From Pantoea sp. 1.19 (lineage in GTDB: Bacteria > Pseudomonadota > Gammaproteobacteria > Enterobacterales > Enterobacteriaceae), in assembly GCF_001922585.1 (NCBI RefSeq), contig NZ_MRBS01000009.1:62001-126000 (forward strand): a stretch of 64,000 nt of DNA, given 5' to 3'. The notes under the pieces are model-generated. The model did no database searches. It was not told the origin of the DNA and was given only the letters and a program-made list of their open reading frames with translations. Of the stretch, positions 45,492 to 56,130 are shown piece by piece. Position numbers and translations under genes: made by a program. Position 1 is the first letter of the stretch. Every line of letters begins with the position of its first letter.

Positions 45492-46485
45492 TTCCGGAGG
45501 CGATAAAAAACGGACCGCCTGGGCCTTTATGCCAGAGCGTACAACTACATGACGGCGTTTATTCCAGCGCAGGGAATGATCAACGTGGAGAAGCCTGACA
45601 TGGATAACGATTTCATTCTCTACACCACCGAAAGGGTCAGTCCCAGTTGCTACTGTATGAGCGTGGGCTGATCTGCGACAAACCAACAAGCAGAATAGCA
45701 GTAATAGTATTAAAAATTTAGTCAGGCTGGAAGCGGACTAAAAAGATGATTGCCAACGTCTGATTAACCACAGCGGCGTTTAGCAAAACGTACGCAGCGT
45801 TATATCCTACAAATGATCATCTCGGTGAGCTATCGGATTCATTCGACGCGCGGCACGCCATTTAGCCAGTGGAAAATGATTGAAACCCCGTAACAGGATC
45901 AATGTGAGAAGCGGCCGCACGGTAAACGGGCGTGTTTTGAACAAACGAGATCCGCAGGCAAGGTTAACGTCCTGCCTGGATGACAGGTATAAAAACGCGC
46001 CAGATAATCCTTCGCCCAGTCCGGTTAATAAAAGGCAGGATCCAGCCCTGGTTGTGAGGTAGTTAAGCAAACGTCTGCCGCTTCGTACAATGATGATGCA
46101 GCCTCATGAGGCAACGGCTCTCCCCCGACCCGCATCATCCCTGCCCCCACCAGATGATAGCCCTTCACAAATGCATAGACGATGTCATCGATCCTGCATG
46201 AGCTTTATTATTACCTCGCCGGACCTAACCGCAGCATGCGGGTTCCTCCGGCTAATGAGGCAACGAAAACCTGGCTGAAGGGAAAAGATATCCGCGACAC
46301 ATCGTATGCCGCGTGGCAGAGGATTTCGGTCAGACAGGAAGGCCCCTCCAGATTTCCGGGGCTTGTTCAGTGTGTCACTGATAGTTAAAGACCCCATTTA
46401 ACCAATGGAAAATCGCCAGAAGTAGAGGCAGCTGTGCGTTGATCACAGATAAGAAGCGGCGCGAGATCGCGCGCCGCGAACAGGC
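45492..46485. other. Gene-free, apparently decayed stretch
   Basis: About 1 kb of lower-GC DNA without any frame I can support as a gene. Short protein-like fragments occur, for example MDNDFILYTTERVSPS at about 45600 and ILHELYYYLAGPNRSMRVP at about 46185, each soon broken by stops. A 20-base direct repeat (18 of 20 identical) occurs at 45858-45877 and 46394-46413, and a perfect 12-base palindrome GCCTCATGAGGC at 46101-46112. It looks like a graveyard of transferred genes; no transposase or integrase can be recognised. Confidence 0.5.
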
Positions 46486-47283
<798 letters not shown>

Positions 47284-48966
47284 TTACAGCAGCTGACTGA
47301 GATGTAGCTGCCCCATCAGCAGCGGGTTATCGCTGTAGTCAACCGGGATCGCCACGACCGCCGGTCCATCGACCTCCATCGCCTGCCGCAGCGTCGGTTC
47401 CAGCGCGGCAGCGCTGTCGACGGAGAAGCCCGCCGCGCCAAACGCCCTGGCGTAGGCCTTAAAATCCACCGGTCCGAAGTTGACGCCTGACACGCGCTGA
47501 TATTTTTTCTCTTCCTGCATCGCCACCATGTTGTAAGCGTTATCCACCCAGATGATGTGCAGAATATTGGCCTTCAGCCTGACCGCGGTCTCCAGCTCCA
47601 TACTCGACTGCAGAAAGCCGCCGTCGCCGGACACCGACACCACTTTGCGCGTGGGGTCGACCAACCAGGCGCCAATGGCCCACGGCAGGGCCACACCCAT
47701 GGTCTGCTGGCCGTTAGAAATCATGATTTGCCGGGCGCGAAAGCTGTAGAGATAGCGGGCGATCCAGATATGGAAACTGCCCATGTCCACCGTCAGGCTG
47801 ACATCGCTGTTAATGATGTCCTGCATCGCCCGCACGATACGCAGCGGATGCAGCGCAAACTGATTGAGGCTCGCTCCCTGCAGGGCCAGCAGCTGACGCT
47901 GCTGCTGACGATCCCGCAGGATTTCGGCAGCGCTGCTGCTGAGCTGCAGCGGCGCGTCGACCCGCTCGGCGATTTTACGAACCGTTTGCGCGATATCGCC
48001 GACCAGCTCCGCATCGGGCAGATAGTGGTTGTCCGTCTCGGCGGGCAGCACGTCGATATGTACCAGGATAGCGCTGCCGCGGTTCCACATCGCCGGCTCA
48101 TACTCTACCGGGCTATAGCCGATAGTGATGATCAAATCGGCCTGCTGTAAGAGCCGATCGCCCGCCTGGTTGTTGAACAGACCAATCCGTCCGGCAAAGC
48201 GGGAGAAATGTTCCTGACTCACCGCACCGGCGGCCTGATAGGTGCTGGTGACCGGAATACGGCTTGTGTTGAGCAGAGCATGAATGGCGGCGCTGTTTTC
48301 CGGCTGGCTGGCCATCAGTCCCAGCAGGATCACCGGATTTTTCGCACGGGCAATTTCTCGGCTTACCGCCTCGATCAGCGCATCGGGCGCTGCACCCAGC
48401 GTGACGCGCCCTTTCTGCTGCAGCAGAGTGCCGGAGACCGGCCGATCAACGATATCCTGCGGCAGGCTGATAAACGCTCCACCGCCGCGGCCGCTCTCCG
48501 CATGGCGGAAAGCGTTGACAACACACTCGGCCAGCGCCGATCCGTCGGTAACCTCCACGGCAAATTTCGTCACCGGGCGAAACATCGCCACGGTATCCAT
48601 GCTCTGATGTACCTGTTTGGCGCTGTCCGAACGCTTGACCGCGCCGCCGATCGCCACCACCGGATCGCCTTCGCTGGTGGCGGTGGCCATTCCGGTAACC
48701 AAATTTGAACAGCCGGGGCCGGAGGTCACCAGCGCCACGCCGGCCTTGCCGGTCAGACGGCCCACCGCTGCCGCCATAAACGCTGCGTTAGCCTCGTGAC
48801 GTACCGGGATAAGCGTCATCGTTGAATCGACCAGTGAATCAAACACCTTATCGATTTTGGCGCCCGGGATGCCAAAAACGTGATTGACCCCCTGCGCTTC
48901 CAACTGCGCGACCACCAGATCGGCGCCGCTGTTCCAGCGGGTCCGGGTATCAAGCTCTTTCATCAT
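47284..48966 (-). CDS. budB: Catabolic acetolactate synthase
   Basis: 560 residues of a ThDP-dependent enzyme. The catalytic Glu is in [19 protein letters not shown], and the ThDP-Mg site is [20 protein letters not shown]. It condenses two pyruvates to acetolactate. Its size and its place in a bud operon, with no regulatory small-subunit gene, mark it as the FAD-independent catabolic type (AlsS/BudB). It begins 12 bases after the budA stop. ATG 48966 or 48963 may be used. Confidence 0.95.
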   Translation of the reverse strand: MMKELDTRTRWNSGADLVVAQLEAQGVNHVFGIPGAKIDKVFDSLVDSTMTLIPVRHEANAAFMAAAVGRLTGKAGVALVTSGPGCSNLVTGMATATSEGDPVVAIGGAVKRSDSAKQVHQSMDTVAMFRPVTKFAVEVTDGSALAECVVNAFRHAESGRGGGAFISLPQDIVDRPVSGTLLQQKGRVTLGAAPDALIEAVSREIARAKNPVILLGLMASQPENSAAIHALLNTSRIPVTSTYQAAGAVSQEHFSRFAGRIGLFNNQAGDRLLQQADLIITIGYSPVEYEPAMWNRGSAILVHIDVLPAETDNHYLPDAELVGDIAQTVRKIAERVDAPLQLSSSAAEILRDRQQQRQLLALQGASLNQFALHPLRIVRAMQDIINSDVSLTVDMGSFHIWIARYLYSFRARQIMISNGQQTMGVALPWAIGAWLVDPTRKVVSVSGDGGFLQSSMELETAVRLKANILHIIWVDNAYNMVAMQEEKKYQRVSGVNFGPVDFKAYARAFGAAGFSVDSAAALEPTLRQAMEVDGPAVVAIPVDYSDNPLLMGQLHLSQLL

Positions 48967-48977
48967 TACCTCTGTGG

Positions 48978-49760
48978 TTAGCTTTCAACGGAGCGAATCG
49001 CTTCATCGAGGTTGTCAGGATTCAGATCGGCCTGCAGAAAATCGCGGTCCTGCGGCAAATCAATCACCAGCTTGCTGATCGCGCCGAAGGTCAGGGTACC
49101 CTGCTCCAGCACGTAGTCCAGAATATGCCCACCGCCCTGACGATCGGCGGTGATAAAGTGCTCGTGATAACCTGCCACGTTGATCCCCTGCATATACTGT
49201 GGCGTGCGAAAGCCGATCAGTTCGCCTTCGTCACCGCGAAAGGTAAAGGTCGGCTGATCGCCGAGGATCTCCGGCATCGGTCGGTAGGGCCGACACTGGC
49301 AGGGCACGGTGCGGGTTTGCACCGAAGCAAAGCGCCCGCTGATGCGTAGCGCACAGAAGTGGTTGTCTGACGTGACCACGCGATCGATGACCCGATGCAC
49401 GTCCTCCCGCGATGCGGTCTGGCTAAAGCGGTGCTGATAGTCCGGGGTGAAAAAGGTCATCACCGCAAACGGCGATTGTTGTTCCGGACGCGCAGGACGG
49501 GCGCTACCGTCCGCACGCAGCTGGTAGACCTGACTATCAAAGGCCACCAGCTCGCCATCCAGTTGGTTAAAGGTGCCGAGACCAAAGTCCCCCTGTCTGA
49601 GCAGATCCGCCACGGTGGTCTTGCCGTCATAGACGCCGTGCAGTAGCGCGCTCATCAGTGAGGATTGATAAATCACCTTATCTGCTGATTTTTCGGCCAG
49701 TCGGGTGACGGTCTGCCGCAGTTCATCTGCACATGAACATTCAGATACGCAATGCCCCAT
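48978..49760 (-). CDS. budA: Acetolactate decarboxylase
   Basis: 260 residues from the ATG at 49760, preceded by GAGG at 6 bases. [20 protein letters not shown] and [20 protein letters not shown] carry the fold and zinc-ligand His residues; the C-terminus [12 protein letters not shown] matches Klebsiella BudA. It decarboxylates acetolactate to (R)-acetoin, the step that limits acid build-up. It is the first gene of the operon and is divergent from budR. Confidence 0.95.
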   Translation of the reverse strand: MGHCVSECSCADELRQTVTRLAEKSADKVIYQSSLMSALLHGVYDGKTTVADLLRQGDFGLGTFNQLDGELVAFDSQVYQLRADGSARPARPEQQSPFAVMTFFTPDYQHRFSQTASREDVHRVIDRVVTSDNHFCALRISGRFASVQTRTVPCQCRPYRPMPEILGDQPTFTFRGDEGELIGFRTPQYMQGINVAGYHEHFITADRQGGGHILDYVLEQGTLTFGAISKLVIDLPQDRDFLQADLNPDNLDEAIRSVES

Positions 49761-49864
49761 TTGCTGCCTCATCGATAGATAGTTAAGCTGTTTTAATATC
49801 ATGGTGGGCCAGATTGCCTGCGGTATCCAATAGCGAAAGCTGCAAACTTTGAGACGTTTTTGAT

Positions 49865-50746
49865 ATGGAACTTCGCCATCTGCGTTATTTTGTTGCCGTG
49901 GCCGAGACGCTACATTTTACCCGCGCCGCGGAAATGCTGGGCATTTCCCAGCCGCCGCTCAGCCAGCAAATCCAGCGTCTGGAGCACGAGATCGGCACGC
50001 CGCTGCTGAAGCGGCTCACCCGGGGGGTCGCGCTGACCGAGGCCGGCAGCGCCTTTCTGCCGGAGGCCTTAGCCATCGTACAGTTAGCCGATCATGCCCT
50101 GGAGAAGGCGCGCGGCGTGGCGCGCGGGATGAGCGGACAGATGTCACTGGGGTTTGCCAGCTCGGTGGCGTTTGGTGCGCCGGTGTTCGATTTGCTCCAC
50201 CGCTTTAAAGCGCGCTATCCGGACATGGAGCTAATCACCCGCGAGGAAAATATGGCACTGCTGATGCAGGATCTGCGGGAGGGGCTGCTGGATGCAGCGT
50301 TTATCCGCCTGCCGTGTGAAAGCAGTAAAGCATTTAACCTGAAAGTGGTGGCCACCGAGCGGATGATGATTGCGCTGCCCGCCAAACACCCCCTCAGCCA
50401 GCAGCCCAGCCTGGCGCTGTCGCAGCTGGCCGATGCGTCGCTGATTATCTTTCCCAGCGAGGTGGCCCCCAGTCTGTATGAGCTGATCGTCAGCACCTGC
50501 CTGCGCGCGGGCTTCTCCGCCGCGCGCTTTCAGCAGGCACCGCAGATCGCCTCGTCGCTGGGTATGGTTAGCGCGGGCGGCGGAATTGCGCTGGTGCCGG
50601 CCTCCCTGTGCTGCGTCAACAATCCCCAGCTGCGGTTTTGCGAGATAGAGAACAACACGTTGTTTACCGATATCGCCTTCGCCTGGCGGCGCAATCATCC
50701 GGCCAAAACGGTCATGCACCTGCTGGCGCTCATGCAGGAAGCCTGA
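49865..50746 (+). CDS. budR: LysR-type activator of the bud operon
   Basis: 293 residues. The N-terminal winged helix (MELRHLRYFVAVAETLHFTR, then AEMLGISQPPLSQQIQRLEH) is typical of LysR regulators; an effector domain follows. It is divergent from budA with 104 bases between, the arrangement of budR/alsR with budABC, whose product activates the operon in response to acetate and low pH. The name is assigned from context and family. Confidence 0.88.
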   Translation: MELRHLRYFVAVAETLHFTRAAEMLGISQPPLSQQIQRLEHEIGTPLLKRLTRGVALTEAGSAFLPEALAIVQLADHALEKARGVARGMSGQMSLGFASSVAFGAPVFDLLHRFKARYPDMELITREENMALLMQDLREGLLDAAFIRLPCESSKAFNLKVVATERMMIALPAKHPLSQQPSLALSQLADASLIIFPSEVAPSLYELIVSTCLRAGFSAARFQQAPQIASSLGMVSAGGGIALVPASLCCVNNPQLRFCEIENNTLFTDIAFAWRRNHPAKTVMHLLALMQEA

Positions 50747-51360
50747 GCGAAGCGGCGAGAGTACCGCCCTGCCAGCGAACGTACTATCGACGCGGTGCGT
50801 CATATTGCGCAGGGCCGCCGGCAGCAGGCGGCCAGCTCTCCGCAGAGCCGCCTGACGGGGCATCCGCGACGGCAAGAATTGCGCGAGCGCCTCCGCCACG
50901 GCTATCACGAAGCGGCAGCGCGGTGTTTTGCCGTCCTGTCGGGGCCGGCTTCGGGCGTATCGGCCACGTTGATTTTTGCATCGCGGTTGATAAGCAAGGC
51001 GGCTGAACGGATGCCTTTTCGCCGCCCGGTGTTTTCGCTCGCCGGCCGCCGAATCAGAAGATCTGCGATCGATTCTATTAACGTTCTCATCGCGGGCTCC
51101 TGCGTGACAGTGTCTGTCAGAGAGAGTATCCCCTTCCCACAGACCCTGCCGATGAATATTCCGTCCAGCCGCCACCCCGGTCACGGTGCCTGCAGTCAGC
51201 GTCAAAAGAAATTCCTATGATCGGACAGTGACCCGCCGCGCCGGGCGCGGCGGCCGTTTACCGGCCAGCGCGCTGGGATAAGGGGTTCTGACGCGCGAGA
51301 TTTCGTGTTAAACACAGAGGGTACGCCGGCGCATCGCCGGCTCTTTGCCTGGAGAAGATC
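50747..51360. other. Intergenic stretch after budR
   Basis: About 610 GC-rich bases without a supportable gene. The only candidate is a 61-codon minus-strand frame (51090-50905) starting MRTLIESIADLLIRRPASEN with GGAG six bases upstream; its C-terminal half reads like random GC-rich sequence, so I do not call it. A plus-strand promoter for the nitroreductase gene should lie near 51300. Confidence 0.4.
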
Positions 51361-51948
51361 ATGTCCGCCGTTGATTCTGCTGCACTGCACACCCTGTTCC
51401 ATGACGCCCGCACGCACAGCTACTGGCAGGATAAACCTGTCGACGAGGCGCTGCTGCGTCAGCTGTATGCGCTGATCGCACTGGGGCCGACTTCAGCTAA
51501 CTGCTCGCCTGGCCGGCTGCTGTTTATCACCAGTCCTGAAGCGAAAACAGCGCTGAAACCGGCGCTCTCCGCCGGAAATGTCGATAAGACCATGAGCGCA
51601 CCGGTGACGGCCGTGGTAGCCTGGGATCCGGCATTTTATACCCAGCTGCCGGCGCTGTTTCCGCACGCTGACGCGAAAAGCTGGTTTACCAGCAGCCCGG
51701 AACTGGCGCAGGAAACCGCATTCCGTAACAGTAGTCTGCAGGCCGGATACCTGATCATGGCCGCCCGCTCCCTGGGGCTGGATGCCGGGCCAATGTCGGG
51801 TTTTGATTCACAGAAGATCAATGAAACGTTCTTCGCCGACAGCGGCTGGCGAGTCAATGTACTGATAAATCTGGGCTACGGTCTGCACGAGAAGCTGCAC
51901 CCGCGTCTGCCGCGCCTGACGTGGGACCAGGCCTGCCAGCTGCGCTAG
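51361..51948 (+). CDS. RutE-type nitroreductase (malonic semialdehyde reductase)
   Basis: 195 residues (RutE 196). [52 protein letters not shown] and [11 protein letters not shown] match RutE/HadB-type FMN reductases. In the Rut pathway RutE reduces malonic semialdehyde to 3-hydroxypropionate after uracil breakdown, but no rut genes are nearby, so here it stands alone and its substrate may differ. Confidence 0.85.
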   Translation: MSAVDSAALHTLFHDARTHSYWQDKPVDEALLRQLYALIALGPTSANCSPGRLLFITSPEAKTALKPALSAGNVDKTMSAPVTAVVAWDPAFYTQLPALFPHADAKSWFTSSPELAQETAFRNSSLQAGYLIMAARSLGLDAGPMSGFDSQKINETFFADSGWRVNVLINLGYGLHEKLHPRLPRLTWDQACQLR

Positions 51949-52093
51949 CGTCCCGGAAATAATGGCCGACCGAGGGCGAAAACCTGAGCCTGGTCTGAAA
52001 ATGACCAGGCTATACCTTAGAGCAGATGCAATCAGGCAGGAAAATTCTTACACTTACCGTGATGTTCCACAGACCATTATCACGGAGCGACAA

Positions 52094-52831
52094 ATGGCAA
52101 GTCATTTTGCACGGTGGATCCCCCCTTCTCCGCACGCGTTTACCGGACGGTTGCCGCCTCAGCTGATCGTTGGCAGCGAAGGTTTACCTGAACGTCGTCG
52201 CGGTCGCTTTCTGGCCGCCCGGGCGCTGCTGGCCGAGCTGATGCTGCACGTATATGGCATGCCGGAACTGCCGCCGCTCACCGTCAGCGCCACCGGTCGC
52301 CCGGCGTTCAGCGATCCGGCTCTGCCGGATTTTAGTATTGCCTATGCAGGTAACGTGGTAGGCGTCTTGCTGGCCGACGAGGGCGGTCGCGCCGGGCTGG
52401 ATATGGAGATCGTCCGGGCACACAGCCGGCAGACGCTGGAACAGCATTATCAACACTTCACCTCCGCCGAACTGGCGTGGATCAACGCCCAAAGCGATCC
52501 GGCCGAGGCCGCGACGCAAATCTGGACCCTGCGCCAAAGCATTCTTAAACTGACCGGTGAACAGGAGTACGAGCGCCATCTGCAGCTGCATCCGGCCTCC
52601 GGGCGCCTGCGCGCTGCGGGACAACCGCCGATTCAGGTCGTCTCTGATGCCGAGACGCTGCTGGTCTGGTCCTGTGCATTTTCACCGGAAAATGACCGGC
52701 TGCGCCTGTGGGAGTATCAGGGCGGGCGACGCTGGGCGGAAATCCGCATGATTGCGCGGCATCCTCAGGAGATAAGTCCCCGCGCGCTGCGCCTGACCAG
52801 TCAGCCGCTGGAGAAAAGCCTGCACTACTAG
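52094..52831 (+). CDS. yieE: 4'-phosphopantetheinyl transferase-like protein YieE
   Basis: 245 residues from the ATG at 52094 (GGAG 8 bases upstream). RRRGRFLAARALLAELMLHV and GRAGLDMEIVRAHSRQTLEQ match the Sfp-type fold, including the Asp and Glu that bind Mg. The usual W-x-x-K-E-(A/S) motif reads W144-T-L-R-Q-S here, lacking the catalytic Lys-Glu; E. coli YieE, as I remember it, also lacks it. The protein may therefore be inactive as a transferase or use different residues. The gene lies near adeP as in E. coli. Confidence 0.82.
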   Translation: MASHFARWIPPSPHAFTGRLPPQLIVGSEGLPERRRGRFLAARALLAELMLHVYGMPELPPLTVSATGRPAFSDPALPDFSIAYAGNVVGVLLADEGGRAGLDMEIVRAHSRQTLEQHYQHFTSAELAWINAQSDPAEAATQIWTLRQSILKLTGEQEYERHLQLHPASGRLRAAGQPPIQVVSDAETLLVWSCAFSPENDRLRLWEYQGGRRWAEIRMIARHPQEISPRALRLTSQPLEKSLHY

Positions 52832-52874
52832 AGGGAAGGCGCCGGGACGCCAGGGTCCCGACGCAACGGCCCGC

Positions 52875-53123
52875 CTATTTATACAGCGTCGCCGAGCCCC
52901 ACGCCCGGTTGTCCAGCGTCGAAGCAGTGATTTTCCAGCTGGATGCCCCTTTCGCCATCGCCCGCTCGGCGAGCTTCATCGCCACCTCATCTGGCGTAGA
53001 ACCCGACGCAGACACGGTGCCGATGCGCTCACCGCGCATCAGGGTATCTTGCTGCGTCGCGGCGCCGGCCATGCCCACTGCCAGCGACGCCAGCAGCACA
53101 CCAAACATCATTACCTTTTTCAT
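52875..53123 (-). CDS. DUF1471 (YdgH/BhsA/McbA-like) periplasmic stress protein
   Basis: 82 residues: a signal peptide (MKKVMMFGVLLASLAVGMAG) and a small DUF1471 domain (RIGTVSASGSTPDEVAMKLA ... YK end). Members such as BhsA (YcfR) and YahO are induced by oxidants, chlorine, acid and other stresses. The 29-base motif found in the oxidant locus promoter recurs 93 bases upstream of its start, suggesting common control. Confidence 0.88.
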   Translation of the reverse strand: MKKVMMFGVLLASLAVGMAGAATQQDTLMRGERIGTVSASGSTPDEVAMKLAERAMAKGASSWKITASTLDNRAWGSATLYK

Positions 53124-53215
53124 GATCGTACTCCATCAGGAAGAGAGTCTGAACCCGCCTGCGCGGCGGGCTCGCCGTTGATGGAGTAAGTATAAGGAGC
53201 GACCGGTGACGAAAG

Positions 53216-53244
53216 CCTCACGCAAGCTTAACATTTTCGTGATC
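53216..53244. promoter_or_regulatory. Second copy of the candidate response-regulator site
   Basis: Same 29-base layout as 31436-31464: CCTCACGCAA, then TTAAC, then GTGATC, 22 of 29 bases identical, with TCAC and GTGA at the same distance. It lies upstream of the DUF1471 gene (start 53123) and after the stop of the permease gene, so it can only serve the DUF1471 promoter. Confidence 0.6.
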
Positions 53245-53265
53245 CTCGCTGGCCGCCCCGGGCGA

Positions 53266-54579
53266 TCAGTGGCCGTCAACAAACACAATCTTGAGCACAA
53301 ACAGCAGGGCCACGACGACTAAGCACGGGCTGATTTCCCGCCAGCGGCCGGTGCCCAGCTTCATCACGCAGTAGGAGATAAAGCCCAGGGCGATCCCCTC
53401 GGTGATGGAGAAGCTGAACGGCATCATGGCAGCGGTAACGAATGCCGGCACCGCTTCGGTAAGATCATCCCACTTGACGCGCGACAGGCTGGACGTCATC
53501 AGCACGCCCACGTAGATCAGGGCGCCGGCCGCCGCGTAGGTCGGCACGATGCCCGCCAGCGGTGACAGAAACATCACCAACAGGAACAGCAGGCCGGTAA
53601 CTACCGCCATCAGGCCGGTGCGGCCACCGACGGAGACTCCGGAGGAGCTTTCAATGTAGGCGGTGACGGAAGAGGTGCCGATAAAGGAACCGGCCACCGA
53701 GCTCACGCTGTCCACATACAGTGCCTGTTTCATCCGCGGAAATTTACCGTTCTCATCGGCCAGTCCGGCCTTGTCAGTCACGCCAATCAGCGTGCCGGAG
53801 GAGTCAAACAAGTTAACCAGCATAAAAGAGAAAATAATCCCGGCCATGCCGATATTCAGCGCGCCGGCTAAGTCCACCTGGCCCACTACGCTACCGATCC
53901 CGGTCGGCATCGAGAATACGCCGTTAAACGTCACGTCGCCCAGCGCCATGCCAATCAGCGTGGTCACCACAATCGACACCAGCACCGCAATGTGGATATT
54001 ACGCGAAGCGAGGATGGCGATAATAAAAAAGCCCAGCGCACCCAACAGCACGCTGTGTGAGGTCAGATCGCCAACCATCACCAGGGTGTCTTTATTCGCA
54101 ACGATGATACCGGCATTTTTAAGGCCGATCAGCGCAATCAGCAGGCCAATTCCGGCGGAGATCCCGACCCGCAGGCTGAGCGGAATATTGGCAATCATCC
54201 AGTAGCGAACGCGGAACAGGGTCAACAGCAGCAGCCCCACCGCCCCCCAAAAGATCGCGCCCATGCCGACCTGCCAGGAGACGCCCATCGCGCCCACGAC
54301 CACAAAGGCGAAAAAGGCATTCAGCCCCATCGCTGGCGCCAGCGCCACCGGCAGGTTGGCCACCAGCCCCATTAAAATACTGCCGAAGGCAGCAATCAGA
54401 CAGGTGGTGACAAACACCGCCCGGGTATCCATGCCGGCGACGCCGAGGATCTGCGGGTTAACAAAGACGATATACACCATGGTCAGGAAGGTCGTAATTC
54501 CGGCGATCACTTCGGTACGCACCGTCGTACCGTGCTCCTGCAATTTGAACACGCGCTGCAATAAACCCGGATGAGTCAT
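53266..54579 (-). CDS. adeP: Adenine permease (NCS2/AzgA-like)
   Basis: 437 residues with about 12-14 membrane spans. VIAGITTFLTMVYIVFVNPQ, LAPAMGLNAFFAFVVVG and SSVTAYIESSSGVSVGGRTG are the substrate and proton-site motifs of the AzgA-like NCS2 branch. The protein resembles E. coli AdeP (YieG, 445), a proton-linked adenine importer, and the neighbouring yieE supports that. Guanine/hypoxanthine paralogues (GhxP/GhxQ) are similar, so the base specificity is probable, not certain. Confidence 0.85.
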   Translation of the reverse strand: MTHPGLLQRVFKLQEHGTTVRTEVIAGITTFLTMVYIVFVNPQILGVAGMDTRAVFVTTCLIAAFGSILMGLVANLPVALAPAMGLNAFFAFVVVGAMGVSWQVGMGAIFWGAVGLLLLTLFRVRYWMIANIPLSLRVGISAGIGLLIALIGLKNAGIIVANKDTLVMVGDLTSHSVLLGALGFFIIAILASRNIHIAVLVSIVVTTLIGMALGDVTFNGVFSMPTGIGSVVGQVDLAGALNIGMAGIIFSFMLVNLFDSSGTLIGVTDKAGLADENGKFPRMKQALYVDSVSSVAGSFIGTSSVTAYIESSSGVSVGGRTGLMAVVTGLLFLLVMFLSPLAGIVPTYAAAGALIYVGVLMTSSLSRVKWDDLTEAVPAFVTAAMMPFSFSITEGIALGFISYCVMKLGTGRWREISPCLVVVALLFVLKIVFVDGH

Positions 54580-54776
54580 GAAAGGGCCCTGAGAGAAGAA
54601 AAAGTCAGCGGTTATCCTACCGCAAAAAACGTTATTTTGACGCGGCGCAGCGAGAAATTTTCACCGCGTTGGCTTTGCCGATTGCCGTGCGATAGCCGCG
54701 AGTCAGGGCAGTTTGACGGCACGGCTTCGCCAGGGTACCCGCGCCAAAACGACGCGGGTCAGCAGGCGCCGGCGGC

Positions 54777-56012
54777 TTAGCCGATCGCCCCCAGCGTATC
54801 CTCTCCTCCCTGCTGTTTCGGAAGCAGAAACAGGGTGGCGAGAATATCCAACAGGTAAATAAGCGCCAGCAGGGTGATGGCGGCCACGAATGACCACTGG
54901 GCCACCAGCAGGCCAATCACCAGCGGGCCGAAGCCGCCGACGCCGCGCCCCAGGTTAAACAGCACATTCTGCGCGGTGGCGCGCGCCGCGACCGGAAAGG
55001 TGTCGGAAATGAGCGCGCCGTAGCCGCCAATCATGCCGTTGACAAACATGCCCATGATGGCGCCGGTAAACAGCATCCACGTCGGATCGCGCAGCTGAGC
55101 GTACAGCACCACCATGACCACGGCGCCAAACTGATACAGCAGAAAAATTTTCCAGCGTGCGAAGCGATCCGCCAGCGCGCCAAACAGCCAGATGCCGATG
55201 GTCATACCGACCACGGTGACCGCCGTCCACAGCCCCGATTTGGTCAGCGAGAAACCAAACTGGCTGGAGAGGTAGCTCGGCATCCAAATCATCAGGCCGT
55301 AGTAACCAAAGTTTTGTACCGAACAGAGAATAAAAATACCCAGGCTGGCCCGGGCGGTTGCGCGGTCTTTCACCAGCAGCCCCAGCCGGGCGCGGAAGGA
55401 GAGCGGTGACGCCTCGCTGGCCTGGCGGGTAAAGGCCTCCGGCTCGCCCATGCTGCGGCGAATCACAAACGAGACCAGCGCCGGCAGCAGCCCCACCAGG
55501 AACATGCCGCGCCAGCCAATGACCTCCAGCAGCGGCGGGGTGATAAACGCCGCCAGCAGCACGCCAAGCTGCCAGCCCATACCGACCCACGCCGAGGCGC
55601 GATTACGCTTGTGCGGCGGCCAGGCTTCGGCAATCAGCGCCATGCCGATACCAAACTCACCGCCCAGCCCCATTCCGGCCAGCGTCCGGTAAGCCAGCAG
55701 ATCCCAGTAGCCCTGCGCCACCGCACACAGACCGGTGAACAGCGAGAACATCAGAATGGTAAAGGTCAGTACGCGGATACGTCCGAGCCGATCGCTGAGG
55801 TGGCCAAACAGGATGCCGCCAATGACCGCACCTATCAGCGTCCAGGTGACCAGCGAACCGGCTTCAGAGGCGCTGAGCGACAGTGAAACGGCGATCGCCG
55901 GCAGCATAAAACCGAGGATCAGCAGGTCGAAGCCGTCCATCGCATAGCCGCTGACGGCGGCCAGCATCGCTTTACCGGGCGTGGCGCCCGGGGCTGACGT
56001 GGGGTGAGTCAT
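54777..56012 (-). CDS. MFS transporter (sialic/aromatic acid transporter-like)
   Basis: 411 residues with 12 predicted spans. YAMDGFDLLILGFMLPAIAV is the D-x-F-D-type first helix of the AAHS/NanT-like branch, and GHLSDRLGRIRVL is the MFS loop 2-3 motif. GMGLGGEFGIGMALIAE (helix 5) fits the same branch. The substrate cannot be predicted; no catabolic gene adjoins it. The 190-base gap to adeP holds a short inverted repeat but no gene. Confidence 0.85.
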   Translation of the reverse strand: MTHPTSAPGATPGKAMLAAVSGYAMDGFDLLILGFMLPAIAVSLSLSASEAGSLVTWTLIGAVIGGILFGHLSDRLGRIRVLTFTILMFSLFTGLCAVAQGYWDLLAYRTLAGMGLGGEFGIGMALIAEAWPPHKRNRASAWVGMGWQLGVLLAAFITPPLLEVIGWRGMFLVGLLPALVSFVIRRSMGEPEAFTRQASEASPLSFRARLGLLVKDRATARASLGIFILCSVQNFGYYGLMIWMPSYLSSQFGFSLTKSGLWTAVTVVGMTIGIWLFGALADRFARWKIFLLYQFGAVVMVVLYAQLRDPTWMLFTGAIMGMFVNGMIGGYGALISDTFPVAARATAQNVLFNLGRGVGGFGPLVIGLLVAQWSFVAAITLLALIYLLDILATLFLLPKQQGGEDTLGAIG

Positions 56013-56130
56013 GATTCTTTTCCCTGAAAATAGTAAGTGCGGCGATTATAAGTTCGCCTGCCGCGGGATACCAGGGAAAGGGGGAGAGAGAAACAGGCGG
56101 GGCGGCGCCCGCCGGAGGCAAATAACCGCG

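Noticed and set aside
46182-46388. 68-codon plus-strand frame in the decayed region
   Set aside because: No ribosome-binding site, no family and broken surroundings; treated as part of a remnant.
50905-51090. Small 61-codon minus-strand frame with a plausible ribosome-binding site
   Set aside because: Its second half is opposite GC-rich non-coding sequence with no recognisable pattern; evidence is too thin to call a gene.
50231-51205. Minus-strand frame of 324 codons beyond budR
   Set aside because: More than half is antisense to budR; the remainder has no start signal or recognised domain.
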